From Ahniella affigens (lineage in GTDB: Bacteria > Pseudomonadota > Gammaproteobacteria > Xanthomonadales > Ahniellaceae): 64,000 nucleotides of DNA. This document shows positions 1 through 7,629 of this stretch, in pieces (within the stretch, counting starts at the first letter, position 1; each line of letters begins with the position of its first letter). The position numbers and the translations under genes are program-made. The notes below the pieces were generated by a model that had not been told where the DNA came from, made no database searches, and saw only the letters and a list, made by a program, of their open reading frames with translations. The stretch is taken from assembly GCF_003015185.1 (NCBI RefSeq), contig NZ_CP027860.1, positions 1,674,001 through 1,738,000 of the forward strand, given 5' to 3'.

Positions 1-62
1 GCCTGGCCGAGCCTTATCGTGCTGCAGTGTTGGCGGCATGGGTCGAGGCGGAGTTGGCGTGA
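1..62 (+). CDS. 3' end of a CDS, probably dapA
   Basis: Only the last 19 codons are inside the window (frame starting at base 3), ending in TGA at 60-62. The visible tail reads LAEPYRAAVLAAWVEAELA. It fits the C-terminus of 4-hydroxy-tetrahydrodipicolinate synthase, which commonly precedes the bamC/nlpB lipoprotein gene in gammaproteobacteria, and such a lipoprotein gene follows here. The assignment rests mainly on that context because no catalytic motif is visible. Confidence 0.45.
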   Translation, partial: LAEPYRAAVLAAWVEAELA

Positions 63-170
63 GTCGGCGGTTTCGCCCGATCTGCCCCTGTCTTCCTTAA
101 CATTTGGCTTGCTAAGATCGCGGCTTTGATCGACGCGCCATCGTGGCGTGCCAGAAGGGAATCGTCCTAC

Positions 171-740
171 ATGCTCCGAATTCGTCACTGCCTGATCCTG
201 GCCCTGAGCCTTACCGCCATTTCTGGCTGCTCTTGGCTGAAAAATGAAGAGCGCCATCAGCGCTACCTGGAGACCGGTGCTGGTCGGGCTTTGGAGGTAC
301 CACCGGAACTCGATTCGCCAGCGCATCGCAACGATCTGGAAGTGCCGCCTGGCGATCTCAACCGGGAAGTGCTGAACACCCAGCCACCCGGTGGCATCGA
401 AGTGCTGGCTGGTAGCGTCGATGGCGGCGTCAAGATCGACCTGCCGCCGCCTGATGCGTTCGATGAGATCAAATCGGCGCTGCAGGCTGCCGAGGTCGGC
501 AAGATTCAGAGCGCCAACGCTGCCAAGCTGACCTTGCAGGTCGCGGTGATTACTCGCACCGAAAAGAAACGCTGGTTCCGCAAAGACAAGATTGAAGAAA
601 TCGAGACCGTACGTACGCTGCATGTGGACGCCAACGGTACCGGCAGTGTCGTGACCGTCAGCAATGAGTCGGGCTCTCTGACCGAAGATGATGCTGCGGC
701 CAAGCTGCTCGGCGTGGTGCGGGACCGCTTCGGCGGTTGA
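171..740 (+). CDS. short BamC-like outer-membrane lipoprotein
   Basis: A 189-residue precursor. The start at 171 is preferred over an in-frame ATG at 126 because it gives a compact lipoprotein signal peptide (MLRIRH, a hydrophobic stretch, then lipobox ISGC with the lipidated Cys at about residue 22) and has AGAAGGGA just upstream. The mature protein begins with the disordered, proline-rich segment (ALEVPPELDSP) typical of BamC/NlpB, which binds BamD in the outer-membrane protein assembly complex. At under 200 residues it is much shorter than E. coli BamC (about 344) and has room for only one folded C-terminal domain. It follows a probable dapA tail, the usual neighbour, and is followed by a strong terminator. 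It could also be an unrelated lipoprotein; the BamC call is moderate. Confidence 0.6.
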   Translation: MLRIRHCLILALSLTAISGCSWLKNEERHQRYLETGAGRALEVPPELDSPAHRNDLEVPPGDLNREVLNTQPPGGIEVLAGSVDGGVKIDLPPPDAFDEIKSALQAAEVGKIQSANAAKLTLQVAVITRTEKKRWFRKDKIEEIETVRTLHVDANGTGSVVTVSNESGSLTEDDAAAKLLGVVRDRFGG

Positions 741-765
741 GTCACGGCAATTCGGCTCGCAAACG

Positions 766-794
766 AAAGAGGCCGCTTCGCTGCGGCCTCTTTT
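766..794 (+). terminator. intrinsic terminator after the BamC-like gene
   Basis: A perfect 11-bp stem (766-776 with 783-793, AAAGAGGCCGC and its complement) closes a TTCGCT loop and runs into TTTT. It lies 25 bp after the lipoprotein gene and ends the dapA-bamC-like transcript. Confidence 0.88.
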
Positions 795-989
795 GCTATG
801 GAACGCTGAAGCAGTTCGGTGTCGATGCGGGCTATGAATGGGTCGACGTGAGCTCACCGCCGACGCGACTGGCTCAGCGTGGGTCTGAAAGTCCAGGATG
901 AATCCATGCAGCCCCATATTTATCGGGGCCAGTGCACAGTCGGCGCACTGCTGCCAAACCGCGACGCGTGCTCGGAAACCGCGGCGCGC

Positions 990-1313
990 TCAGCGCTCCA
1001 GCAATGGCAGCTTGTTCGGTTTGCCGTCCCAGTCCTTGGCGTCTGCCGGGGGCTCTTTGCGTTGCGTGATCACCGGCCATGCGCGCGACAGTTCGGCGTT
1101 GAGGGCGGTGAAGCCTTCTTGGCCAGCCGGCACATCGTCCTCCGGAAAAATGGCCTTCGCCGGGCATTCGGGTTCGCAGAGCGTGCAATCGATGCACTCA
1201 TCCGGGTCGATCACCAGGAAATTGGGACCTTCGTGGAAGCAGTCGACGGGACAGACTTCGACGCAGTCCATGTATTTGCACTTGATGCAATTCTCGGTGA
1301 CAACAAAGGTCAT
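990..1313 (-). CDS. fdxA: seven-iron ferredoxin FdxA
   Basis: A 107-residue ferredoxin carrying one [3Fe-4S] and one [4Fe-4S] cluster, a cytoplasmic low-potential electron carrier. The start (MTFVVTENC) is set by homology; the open frame extends upstream but into tRNA sequence. Cysteines fall at residues 9, 12, 17, 21, 25, 40, 43, 46 and 50. Compared with Azotobacter ferredoxin I, offset by one, C9/C17/C50 would bind the 3Fe cluster and C21/C40/C43/C46 the 4Fe cluster. A helical C-terminal extension from about residue 60, ending in KLPLLER, is typical of this 7Fe family. The gene lies 31 bp downstream of tRNA-Glu on the same strand and may be cotranscribed with it. Confidence 0.93.
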   Translation of the reverse strand: MTFVVTENCIKCKYMDCVEVCPVDCFHEGPNFLVIDPDECIDCTLCEPECPAKAIFPEDDVPAGQEGFTALNAELSRAWPVITQRKEPPADAKDWDGKPNKLPLLER

Positions 1314-1344
1314 GGGCCGGATAACAGGCGATAGAGCGCGAAAA

Positions 1345-1420
1345 TGGTACTCCCAAGGGGACTCGAACCCCTGTTTTCGCCGTGAGAGGGCGACGTCCTG
1401 GGCCACTAGACGATGGGAGC
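1345..1420 (-). tRNA. tRNA-Glu (anticodon CUC)
   Basis: Read on the minus strand, the 76-nt cloverleaf starts GCTCCCA and ends TGGGAGT-A-CCA, with CCA encoded. The anticodon loop is CTCTCAC between the stem strands TCGCC and GGCGA, giving anticodon CUC. The T arm is AGGGG-TTCGAGT-CCCCT. The first acceptor pair is a G-U wobble. Overall it matches the bacterial tRNA-Glu pattern. Confidence 0.95.
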
Positions 1421-1433
1421 GTGGCAGTCCTCT

Positions 1434-1461
1434 AGTATAGCTCGCGCCTTTTTTCGCACAA
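1434..1461 (-). promoter_or_regulatory. sigma-70-like promoter of tRNA-Glu/fdxA
   Basis: On the minus strand TTGTGC (1461-1456) is followed after 16 bp by TATACT (1439-1434), about 14 bp before the 5' end of the tRNA. The -10 is good and the -35 mediocre. The position is right for a tRNA promoter, and it probably also serves fdxA. Confidence 0.55.
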
Positions 1462-1650
1462 GCAGTCATAATTGGCGCCGGGGCATCGGGCGGCGCGCCG
1501 TTCAGCAAGCAGGACTGCTGAATTGTTCTTCGGGCAATTTGTGCAACAGATTGATTCGAAGTATGTCATCCTCCCGTTACGAGGGTTCCTGGGGGCGTCG
1601 CGATTCATTGGCATCCAGCGCTTGGCTCTGAATGCGGTGACGACCTGAGA

Positions 1651-1974
1651 TCAGTAGTCAGCCGCTGGCTGATCATTGCTCTCAATACACAGTTGCGAAT
1701 CAGGGCGGTGCAGCGTGCCGCGGTTGATCGCTTCGGCGATGCGAATCTGGAATGCCTCGCTCGTGTCACGCCATTGGGCGTGGCCGGCCTCGCGTAGCGC
1801 TGCACGGCTTTGCGCGCGCAGGACCACCGGATGCAACGCCTGGGCGTGGCAATCGGCGAGTCCGGGCAATTTGTTGCAACAGTGGCTTGACCGAGGCCAA
1901 ACCGAGCGCCGAGTGCGTGCAGTTTGGTAGATTGCCAAGTCCAAAAGACTTTGAATCCATTCAAAGTCATTCAT
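1651..1974 (-). pseudogene. frame-disrupted small gene, function unknown
   Basis: Read on the minus strand, an AGGAG sits next to a short N-terminus (MNDFEWIQSLLDL), and the last 65 or so codons (from LPGLAD to DQPAADY) have strongly G/C-ended codons. Between them, at roughly 1845-1915, the G/C-at-third-position signal moves to another frame, reading about SALGLASVKPLLQQIAR, then returns to the first frame. This pattern fits two compensating indels in a former gene of about 107 codons, or two assembly errors. The helical, Q-rich middle part is vaguely phasin-like, but I do not recognise the family. The region lies between tRNA-Glu and pcnB; apart from the tRNA promoter, nothing else is supported in 1421-2057. 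Confidence 0.35.
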
Positions 1975-2057
1975 ACTCCTGCCAAGGCAGTGCAGGGCGC
2001 TTATGCTTCGGCATAGGACCATGGCAACTGCCAGTTGACCCGATTAGAAGCGCAACG

Positions 2058-3506
2058 ATGTTGAATCAATGGATCAAGCGCGTGTTCGGTGGCCGCAAGG
2101 CCAAGCCTGCCAAGGTCGAACCCGCGCCGATAGAAAATCTCGCCGACCGGCGTGCCCGGATTGCTGCCGGACTGCGCGTCATCGCGCGCGACCAGCACAG
2201 CATTTCCCGGAAGCAGATCAGTCAGAACGCACTTCGCGTGCTGTACAAACTCCGCGACGCAGGCTTTCATGCCTATCTCGTGGGTGGCGCCGTTCGCGAT
2301 CTCATGCTTGGGATCACGCCCAAGGACTTTGACGTTGCCACCGACGCCCACCCCGAGCAAGTCAAGCAACTGTTTCGAAACTGCCGGCTGATCGGTCGGC
2401 GCTTCCGACTCGCGCACGTGCATTTTGGCGATGAGATCATTGAGGTCGCCACGTTCCGCGGAAGCGCGGCAGACGAAGATGGGGGCGCGGAAGCGCGCGA
2501 AGTCGTCGATGGGCGAATTTTGCGCGATAACGTTTACGGCAGTATCGAAGAGGATGCCATTCGGCGCGACTTCACGGTGAACGCGCTGTACTACGCGATC
2601 GAGGACTTCTCGGTTCGTGACTACGTGGGCGCGGTAGCTGATATCGACGCCCGCTTGCTCCGTCTCATTGGTGACCCGACCGAACGGTATCGCGAAGATC
2701 CAGTGCGCATGTTGCGGGCGTGTCGGCTGGCCGCAAAACTGAATTTTACCGTCGAGGCCACTGCTGCGCGAGCCATGCACGACCAGGCCGCATTGATCTT
2801 GAACGCCGCGCCTGCGCGCTTGTTCGATGAGTGCTTGAAGCTCTTCATGAGCGGTCATGGGTTGCGGAGCTATCAGCAACTCACCGAGCACGGCATGTTC
2901 AACGTGCTGTTCCCGGAATTGGCCGAGCAAGTTGCCGCACATGCCGGCGCGCGCCAAATGGTCGAGGCGGCGCTCAATGCGACCGACCAGCGTGTGCTGG
3001 ATGGCCGCCCGGTCACGCCTGCGTATCTCTTTGCCGCGATGTTCTGGCCTTGGCTGGTCGAGGCCCGTAAACGGCTGCCGCCTGCCCAGGCCCCAGACGC
3101 CACGCGGATCGCTGGCGAGCGGGTCCTGGACAAGCAAGTGCGCCGCATTGCGTTGCCGAAGCGCTACAGTGTACCCATGGCCGAAATCTGGGCGCTGCAG
3201 GACCGCCTGGAAGCCAGTCGAAAGAAGCGCGCCGGCAAGCTCGCGTCACATCCAAAGTTCCGCGCTGCCTACGACTTTTTGTGCCTGCGCGCCGAATTCG
3301 AGCCCGGTCTCAAAGATCAAGTGCACTACTGGCAGCAGGTGTTCCAGCAACAGGACCAACGCGGTCAGGCAGACGGTTCTGACCCGGATGCGCCCGAAGC
3401 GGAGTCGCCGGAAGTGGAAGCCACTGAGGTGCCCGATGGCTCGCCAAAGAAAAAGCGCCGTCGGCGTCGGCGCAAACCGAAAACGGCTCCCTCTCCGGCG
3501 CCATGA
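2058..3506 (+). CDS. pcnB: poly(A) polymerase I
   Basis: A 482-residue enzyme that adds 3' poly(A) tails to RNA and promotes decay. The start MLNQWIKRVFGG is chosen because the open frame upstream overlaps non-coding sequence and the typical PcnB N-terminus begins here. The nucleotidyltransferase motif is clear: LVGGAVRDLMLG at about residues 74-85 followed by KDFDVAT with the two metal-binding aspartates (D90, D92). Next come the EEDAIRRDFTVNALYY and RYREDPVRMLRA motifs of the class II polymerase/CCA-adding family. The C-terminus is a strongly basic tail (KKKRRRRRRK), usual for PcnB as opposed to CCA-adding enzymes. It overlaps folK by 4 bp. Confidence 0.93.
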   Translation: MLNQWIKRVFGGRKAKPAKVEPAPIENLADRRARIAAGLRVIARDQHSISRKQISQNALRVLYKLRDAGFHAYLVGGAVRDLMLGITPKDFDVATDAHPEQVKQLFRNCRLIGRRFRLAHVHFGDEIIEVATFRGSAADEDGGAEAREVVDGRILRDNVYGSIEEDAIRRDFTVNALYYAIEDFSVRDYVGAVADIDARLLRLIGDPTERYREDPVRMLRACRLAAKLNFTVEATAARAMHDQAALILNAAPARLFDECLKLFMSGHGLRSYQQLTEHGMFNVLFPELAEQVAAHAGARQMVEAALNATDQRVLDGRPVTPAYLFAAMFWPWLVEARKRLPPAQAPDATRIAGERVLDKQVRRIALPKRYSVPMAEIWALQDRLEASRKKRAGKLASHPKFRAAYDFLCLRAEFEPGLKDQVHYWQQVFQQQDQRGQADGSDPDAPEAESPEVEATEVPDGSPKKKRRRRRRKPKTAPSPAP

Positions 3507-4006
3507 CGATCGTGCACGAGCCGATCGTGATCGCGCTCGGCAGCAACATGCAGGACCCGCCCGCACAAATCCGGGCGGCGTTCGAAAGGCTGCAACGCTT
3601 GCCTGACAGTCGGAATTGGCGTTTGTCCAGGGTGTTTCGGACACCGCCGTGGGGCATCCGCGAACAGGCTGAATTTGCCAATGCGGTGGCGTTGGCAGAT
3701 GTTTCGCTGGCCCCAGTCGCGTTGATGCAGGCGTTGCTCAAGATTGAAGCCGAGCTCGGTCGCGAGCGTCTTGGGCCGCGCAATGGTCCGCGGTCGATCG
3801 ACTTGGACTTGATCGGTTTTGGCCATCGCCAGTTTGAGGTTGAGGCGCTCGTCGTGCCGCATCCCCGGGCGCGGGAGCGGGCCTTTGTGCTGGGCCCGTG
3901 GCGCGATCTTGCGCCCGATGCCAGCTTCCCGGATGGAACGCCGATTGCGGGAGCCTGGGCGGCGCTTCCCGTTGCCGAACGAAACGCGATTCAACCCTGG
4001 AACTGA
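3503..4006 (+). CDS. folK: HPPK, 6-hydroxymethyl-dihydropterin pyrophosphokinase
   Basis: This 167-residue folate-pathway enzyme transfers pyrophosphate from ATP to 6-hydroxymethyl-7,8-dihydropterin. It starts with the family pattern IVIALGSNM (about residues 8-16), carries RTPPWG in the second pterin-binding loop, and has the signature GPRSIDLDLIGFG at about residues 95-107, whose aspartates bind Mg. Its ATG overlaps the pcnB stop (ATGA), so it is translationally coupled. The pcnB-folK-panBC order is common in gammaproteobacteria. Confidence 0.95.
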   Translation: MTIVHEPIVIALGSNMQDPPAQIRAAFERLQRLPDSRNWRLSRVFRTPPWGIREQAEFANAVALADVSLAPVALMQALLKIEAELGRERLGPRNGPRSIDLDLIGFGHRQFEVEALVVPHPRARERAFVLGPWRDLAPDASFPDGTPIAGAWAALPVAERNAIQPWN

Positions 4007-4147
4007 TGCAGCTGGCATCGTTTCGTGACGGTCCGTCGCGCGGCGCTCACATCAGCAATAGCGCGATGCCTGGAATCATGAGCGCCCGACGTGTGCAATC
4101 CGGGGCAAGCTGCTAGATTCGGCGCCCCTTTTGCGCTCAGGATATCC

Positions 4148-4969
4148 ATGTACGCCGAGCCCCGTGAGGTCCGCGCGACCCCGCTGACCGTGCCTGATCT
4201 GATGCGCATGCGCGTCGAGCGTCAGCCGATTGCCGCCCTGACCGCCTACGAGGCCAGCACCGCAGCCCTGATGGACCTTGCGGGTGTTGACGTCATCCTG
4301 ATTGGCGACTCGCTCGGGATGGTGGTGCAAGGGCACCGCAGCACCTTGCCGGTCACGGTCGAACACATTCTGTATCACGCCGAGGCCGTTGCGCGCGGCA
4401 GCCAGCGTGCCGTGCGCATTGCCGACATGCCGTTTGGCAGCTGCCCCGATCCGCAAACAGCCTATCGCAATGCGGCGAGGCTGATTGCCGAGGGCAACAC
4501 GGCCATGGTCAAGATCGAGGGCGCCGGGGTCATGTTGCCCGTGATCGAATACCTCGTTGCCCGCGATATCCCGGTATGTGGGCACGTGGGACTGACGCCG
4601 CAATCGGTGCTGAAGACGGGTGGCTACAAGCTGCAAGGTCGAACGGATGAAGCTGCCGAGCAGGTCTTGGCGAATGCCCGGGCGGTGCAGAATGCCGGCG
4701 CGGCGCTGATGGTGCTCGAATGTGTGCCAGCCGGGCTTGGCAAGCTGGTGACCGAGGCGCTGAGCGTGCCGGTGATCGGAATCGGCGCCGGCGTCGATTG
4801 CGACGGCCAGATTCTGGTGTTGCACGACATCTTGGGCATTGCCACCCGCCGTCGGCCCAAATTTGTGCGCAACTTTCTGGATGGGTCTGGATCGATTCAA
4901 GGCGCCATCCGGACCTATGTCGATGCCGTCCGGTCCCGTCAGTTTCCGGATTCTGAACATTCCTATTGA
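4148..4969 (+). CDS. panB: 3-methyl-2-oxobutanoate hydroxymethyltransferase
   Basis: First committed step of pantothenate synthesis: a hydroxymethyl group from methylenetetrahydrofolate is added to 2-oxoisovalerate. The protein has 273 residues from the preferred start at 4148, preceded by CAGGAT; an upstream in-frame ATG at 4091 would add a non-conserved N-terminus. The TIM-barrel signature GDSLGMVVQGH lies at residues 53-63 with the Mg-binding Asp, followed by DMPFGS, VKIEGA and GHVGLTPQS. It ends 11 bp before panC and forms an operon with it. panD is not in the window. Confidence 0.95.
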   Translation: MYAEPREVRATPLTVPDLMRMRVERQPIAALTAYEASTAALMDLAGVDVILIGDSLGMVVQGHRSTLPVTVEHILYHAEAVARGSQRAVRIADMPFGSCPDPQTAYRNAARLIAEGNTAMVKIEGAGVMLPVIEYLVARDIPVCGHVGLTPQSVLKTGGYKLQGRTDEAAEQVLANARAVQNAGAALMVLECVPAGLGKLVTEALSVPVIGIGAGVDCDGQILVLHDILGIATRRRPKFVRNFLDGSGSIQGAIRTYVDAVRSRQFPDSEHSY

Positions 4970-4980
4970 TCGAGGGCGAC

Positions 4981-5823
4981 ATGCTGACGGTTCATGAGCT
5001 TTCAGGCCTCAGACAATGGCGCGCCGATATGCGGTCTGCGGGCAAGCGTGTGGCATTCGTGCCCACCATGGGCAACTTGCATCGAGGCCATTTCTCGCTC
5101 GTCGAGCAGGCGCGTGAGTCGGCCGATGCAGTGGTGGCCAGCATTTTCGTCAATCCGACCCAGTTTGGCCCGAACGAAGACTTTGCGAGCTATCCCAGAA
5201 CGCTTTCAGAAGATCAAGCTGGCTTGGCGGCAGCGGGTTGTGATCTGGTGTTTGCGCCCGACGTCGCCACCATGTACCCCATCGGAGTCGAGCGGACGGT
5301 CCGCATGGAGGTGCCGGACGTATCGACCGGATTGTGCGGCGATATCCGTCCCGGCCATTTCGCTGGTGTCGCGACAGTCGTTGCCCGGCTCTTCAACATG
5401 GTGCAGCCCGAAACCGCTTGGTTTGGCCGAAAAGACTTTCAACAGGTGCTGGTGATCAGACGGATGGTCGAGGACTTGTCGTTTCCGATCGACCTTCGTG
5501 TTGGCGACACCGTCCGTGAGGCGAACGGCCTGGCGATGAGTTCCCGCAACGCCTACTTGACCAATGCCGAGCGCGAGCAGGCCGCCGAGATCTTTCGAAC
5601 TCTGACGGCAGTGACCGAGTCCGTGCGCGCCGGCCGTCGGCTGGGCCTGATCGAAACCGCCGCGGTGGATCGGCTTCAGGGCGCAGGGTTCCGGGTGGAC
5701 TACGTGTCGATTCGTCGCGCTGCCGATCTGTCGGTACCGACCGAGCCCAATGAACCGGGTCTCGTCGTGCTGGCTGCGGCCCGCCTTGGTAAGGCTCGCC
5801 TGATCGACAACCTGTTGATCTGA
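4981..5823 (+). CDS. panC: pantothenate synthetase
   Basis: Condenses pantoate and beta-alanine with ATP to make pantothenate. It has 280 residues, the usual length, from the start MLTVHELSG; GAGGGCGA lies just upstream, and an in-frame ATG at 4966 would overlap panB. The HIGH-type motif PTMGNLHRGH is at residues 28-37. Further motifs are VSIFVNPTQFGPNED, the GDIRPGHFAGV loop, FGRKDFQQ and MSSRNAYL (a KMSKS-like position). Confidence 0.96.
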   Translation: MLTVHELSGLRQWRADMRSAGKRVAFVPTMGNLHRGHFSLVEQARESADAVVASIFVNPTQFGPNEDFASYPRTLSEDQAGLAAAGCDLVFAPDVATMYPIGVERTVRMEVPDVSTGLCGDIRPGHFAGVATVVARLFNMVQPETAWFGRKDFQQVLVIRRMVEDLSFPIDLRVGDTVREANGLAMSSRNAYLTNAEREQAAEIFRTLTAVTESVRAGRRLGLIETAAVDRLQGAGFRVDYVSIRRAADLSVPTEPNEPGLVVLAAARLGKARLIDNLLI

Positions 5824-6175
5824 GACACGCCGCCGATCTGACGGGAGTCGCTCAGACCGGCGCGCAGGCGCTTTTGTTCACGCGTTCGGAAATGCATTCG
5901 GCCAAGAGCCCAAGCGTGGCTGCGGGCGAAGAGGTGCGCCGAATCAATGGCGCAAACCTCGCCTGAGCACCTGATTGATTGTGAACAAACTCACGATCAC
6001 GCAGAGCATTTGCCAACTCCCCGGTATGCGTGTGATGGCCAAGCTAATCGCAAGTAAGCCGCGCTCCAAGTTTCCGTACGCTCGCAAAGGACGGCGTCGA
6101 CTCGCGCTCTCTTCAAACACGCCGTAACCCATTGGTATTGATAACCAATTAATTGCGATTGGTGACGAGTTTGAC
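5824..6175. other. gene-free stretch after panC
   Basis: About 350 bp between panC and the repeat at 6176. Short frames exist but none shows a plausible start, codon bias or recognisable product. No terminator with a T-run is visible for panBC. Confidence 0.5.
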
Positions 6176-6263
6176 CGCAAGTAGCCCTCTCCCCAGCCCT
6201 CTCCCACTCGCGTGGGAGAGGGAGCGCCCCCTCTCCTACGTGAGTGGGAGAGGGCTACTTGCG
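6176..6263. repeat. MITE-like inverted-repeat element, copy A
   Basis: An 88-bp element with terminal inverted repeats, CGCAAGTAGCCCTCTCC at the left end and the matching GGGCTACTTGCG at the right end. Inside, two CTCTCCC...GGGAGAG palindromes can form strong hairpins. A second copy with the same ends and the same internal design is at 59192-59293. No transposase and no clear target-site duplication are seen, so it is a non-autonomous dispersed repeat. Confidence 0.8.
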
Positions 6264-6366
6264 ACGTAACGTTATGATAAAAAACGAACTTTCGGCATGT
6301 TAAGAGTTTGTTGTAAAAAAGCCGTTGCGCCAAAACAACAAAATGTCGCAGGTGGGCAACAGGGTG

Positions 6367-6395
6367 TTGCTTTTCCGCACATGCATTGGTACAGT
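6367..6395 (+). promoter_or_regulatory. sigma-70-like promoter of the small RNA candidate
   Basis: TTGCTT (6367-6372), a 17-bp spacer, then TACAGT (6390-6395). The start would be near 6402, just where the structured RNA begins. No gene starts downstream on this strand before the terminator at 6483. Confidence 0.5.
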
Positions 6396-6399
6396 TCAT

Positions 6400-6515
6400 C
6401 CCGCTGGTGGGTTCTTTGATCGCTGAATGGCGATCCCCACCTCAGCAGGGCGCATTGTTTAGGTAATCGTCACTCCGATTCGACCCTCCCAGGCCTTCTG
6501 TGGAGGGTTTTTTTT
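6400..6515 (+). ncRNA. candidate structured small RNA
   Basis: An RNA of about 110 nt is predicted from the promoter at 6367-6395 to the terminator at 6483-6515. Its 5' half folds into one long hairpin. GATCGC (6418-6423) pairs with GCGATC (6430-6435) and GGTGGG (6406-6411) with CCCACC (6436-6441), with TTCTTT bulged on one side. The helix can extend outward through CCCGCTG (6400-6406) and CAGC-A-GGG (6443-6450). About 30 unpaired nucleotides (GCATTGTTTAGGTAATCG and on) then precede the terminator hairpin. There is no open frame of note. I do not recognise the family. It lies between panC and murB and points toward murB, which is on the opposite strand. Confidence 0.55.
6483..6515 (+). terminator. 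intrinsic terminator with T8 tract
   Basis: ACCCTCC (6483-6489) pairs with GGAGGGT (6502-6508) around a 12-nt loop and is followed by eight T (6508-6515). The T-run is only on the plus strand, so it cannot be the murB terminator. The panC stop is 660 bp upstream, so the hairpin more likely ends a separate short transcript. Confidence 0.8.
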
Positions 6516-6596
6516 CGCCCGCACCACGCATTCAGCCAGACGCCGCTTGGCTACTCCAGGCGATCTAAGCGCCCCCACGCGGATTGCGCGGGGTGG

Positions 6597-7628
6597 TCAC
6601 GGCCAGCAGACGGGTTCCGGTTCGAGGTGCACGCCAAAGCGGTCTTTAACGGTGGCCTGGACCCGGGCCGCAAACCGACGCAGGTCGGCGCCGCTTGCCT
6701 GACCGAAGTTGACGAGCACCAATGCATGCCCAGGCGCGATGCCGGCATCGCCGTCGCGTGCGCCCTTCAGACTGGCGCGTTCAATCAACCAGCCAGCGCT
6801 CAACTTGGCGCCGCCGTTCGCGCTCGGCCAATAGACCAAGTCCGGTTCGCGTGACTTGAGGTCCGCCAACGTGTCGGCGTCCACCATGGGATTCTTGAAA
6901 TAGCTCCCGGCGTTGGGCAGGAGCGCCGGGTCGGGCAACTTTCGTTGGCGCAATCGGATGACGGCTTCGGCAACGTCCCGGGCCGTTGGCGTGATGACCC
7001 CCGTTGTTCGCAATTCGTCGGCAATGCCTTGATAGTGCGTGCGCAGTGCCGCGTGACGATGTAGTGCGAACTGTACGGCCACCACCACGAACCGATCGGG
7101 TTCGCGTTTGAACAGGCTGTCACGATAGGCGAAGGCACACGCAGCAGTTGGCAATGTGCGGAATTGATGGGTGTCGCGGTCATAGACCTCGACCGCAACA
7201 ATGCGCTCGCCGACTTCCAATCCGTACGCGCCGATGTTCTGAATCGGCGCCGCGCCAACGGTGCCCGGAATCAGCGCCAGGTTCTCCAGTCCTTGCCAGC
7301 CCCGTTCCAGGCTGGCCATCACCAACGCGTGCCAGTTCAGGCCCGCGCCGGCACGAACAATGGCGTGCTCCTGATTGGGGTCGGGCCAGTGCACGTCTTC
7401 GTTGCAGAGTTTGAGCACGGTACCGGGAACGTCGGCACTCAAAAGCAGATTGCTGCCCCCGCCGAGTACGCGGATCGGCCCGTGTGCCTGTCCCGATTGC
7501 GCTAACAGTTGCGGCAGGCAGGTGGGGTCGAAGACTTCAATCAATCGCTCGGCTTGCGCCGCCACGCGCAGCGTGTTGCGGCCCAGAAGCGATGCGTTCA
7601 GTGTGACGTGATAGCCTGTTTCGGCCAT
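6597..7628 (-). CDS. murB: UDP-N-acetylenolpyruvoylglucosamine reductase
   Basis: A 343-residue FAD enzyme that reduces UDP-GlcNAc-enolpyruvate with NADPH to UDP-MurNAc in peptidoglycan precursor synthesis. The FAD-binding part shows RVLGGGSNLLL and LIPGTVGAAPIQNIGAYG, and NAGSYFKNP carries the catalytic Ser. The length and the insert around YRDSLFK identify the type I (E. coli-like) form. It follows pyrD by 1 bp, so it is the last gene of a minus-strand operon. Confidence 0.96.
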   Translation of the reverse strand: MAETGYHVTLNASLLGRNTLRVAAQAERLIEVFDPTCLPQLLAQSGQAHGPIRVLGGGSNLLLSADVPGTVLKLCNEDVHWPDPNQEHAIVRAGAGLNWHALVMASLERGWQGLENLALIPGTVGAAPIQNIGAYGLEVGERIVAVEVYDRDTHQFRTLPTAACAFAYRDSLFKREPDRFVVVAVQFALHRHAALRTHYQGIADELRTTGVITPTARDVAEAVIRLRQRKLPDPALLPNAGSYFKNPMVDADTLADLKSREPDLVYWPSANGGAKLSAGWLIERASLKGARDGDAGIAPGHALVLVNFGQASGADLRRFAARVQATVKDRFGVHLEPEPVCWP

Positions 7629-7629
7629 G

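Noticed and set aside
4076-4960. A 294-residue open frame on the minus strand
   Set aside because: It covers panB in antisense; panB has all the family motifs.
5944-6399. A 151-residue open frame on the minus strand in the gap between panC and murB
   Set aside because: It runs through the MITE-like repeat and the small RNA promoter, and shows no plausible start site or protein-like composition.
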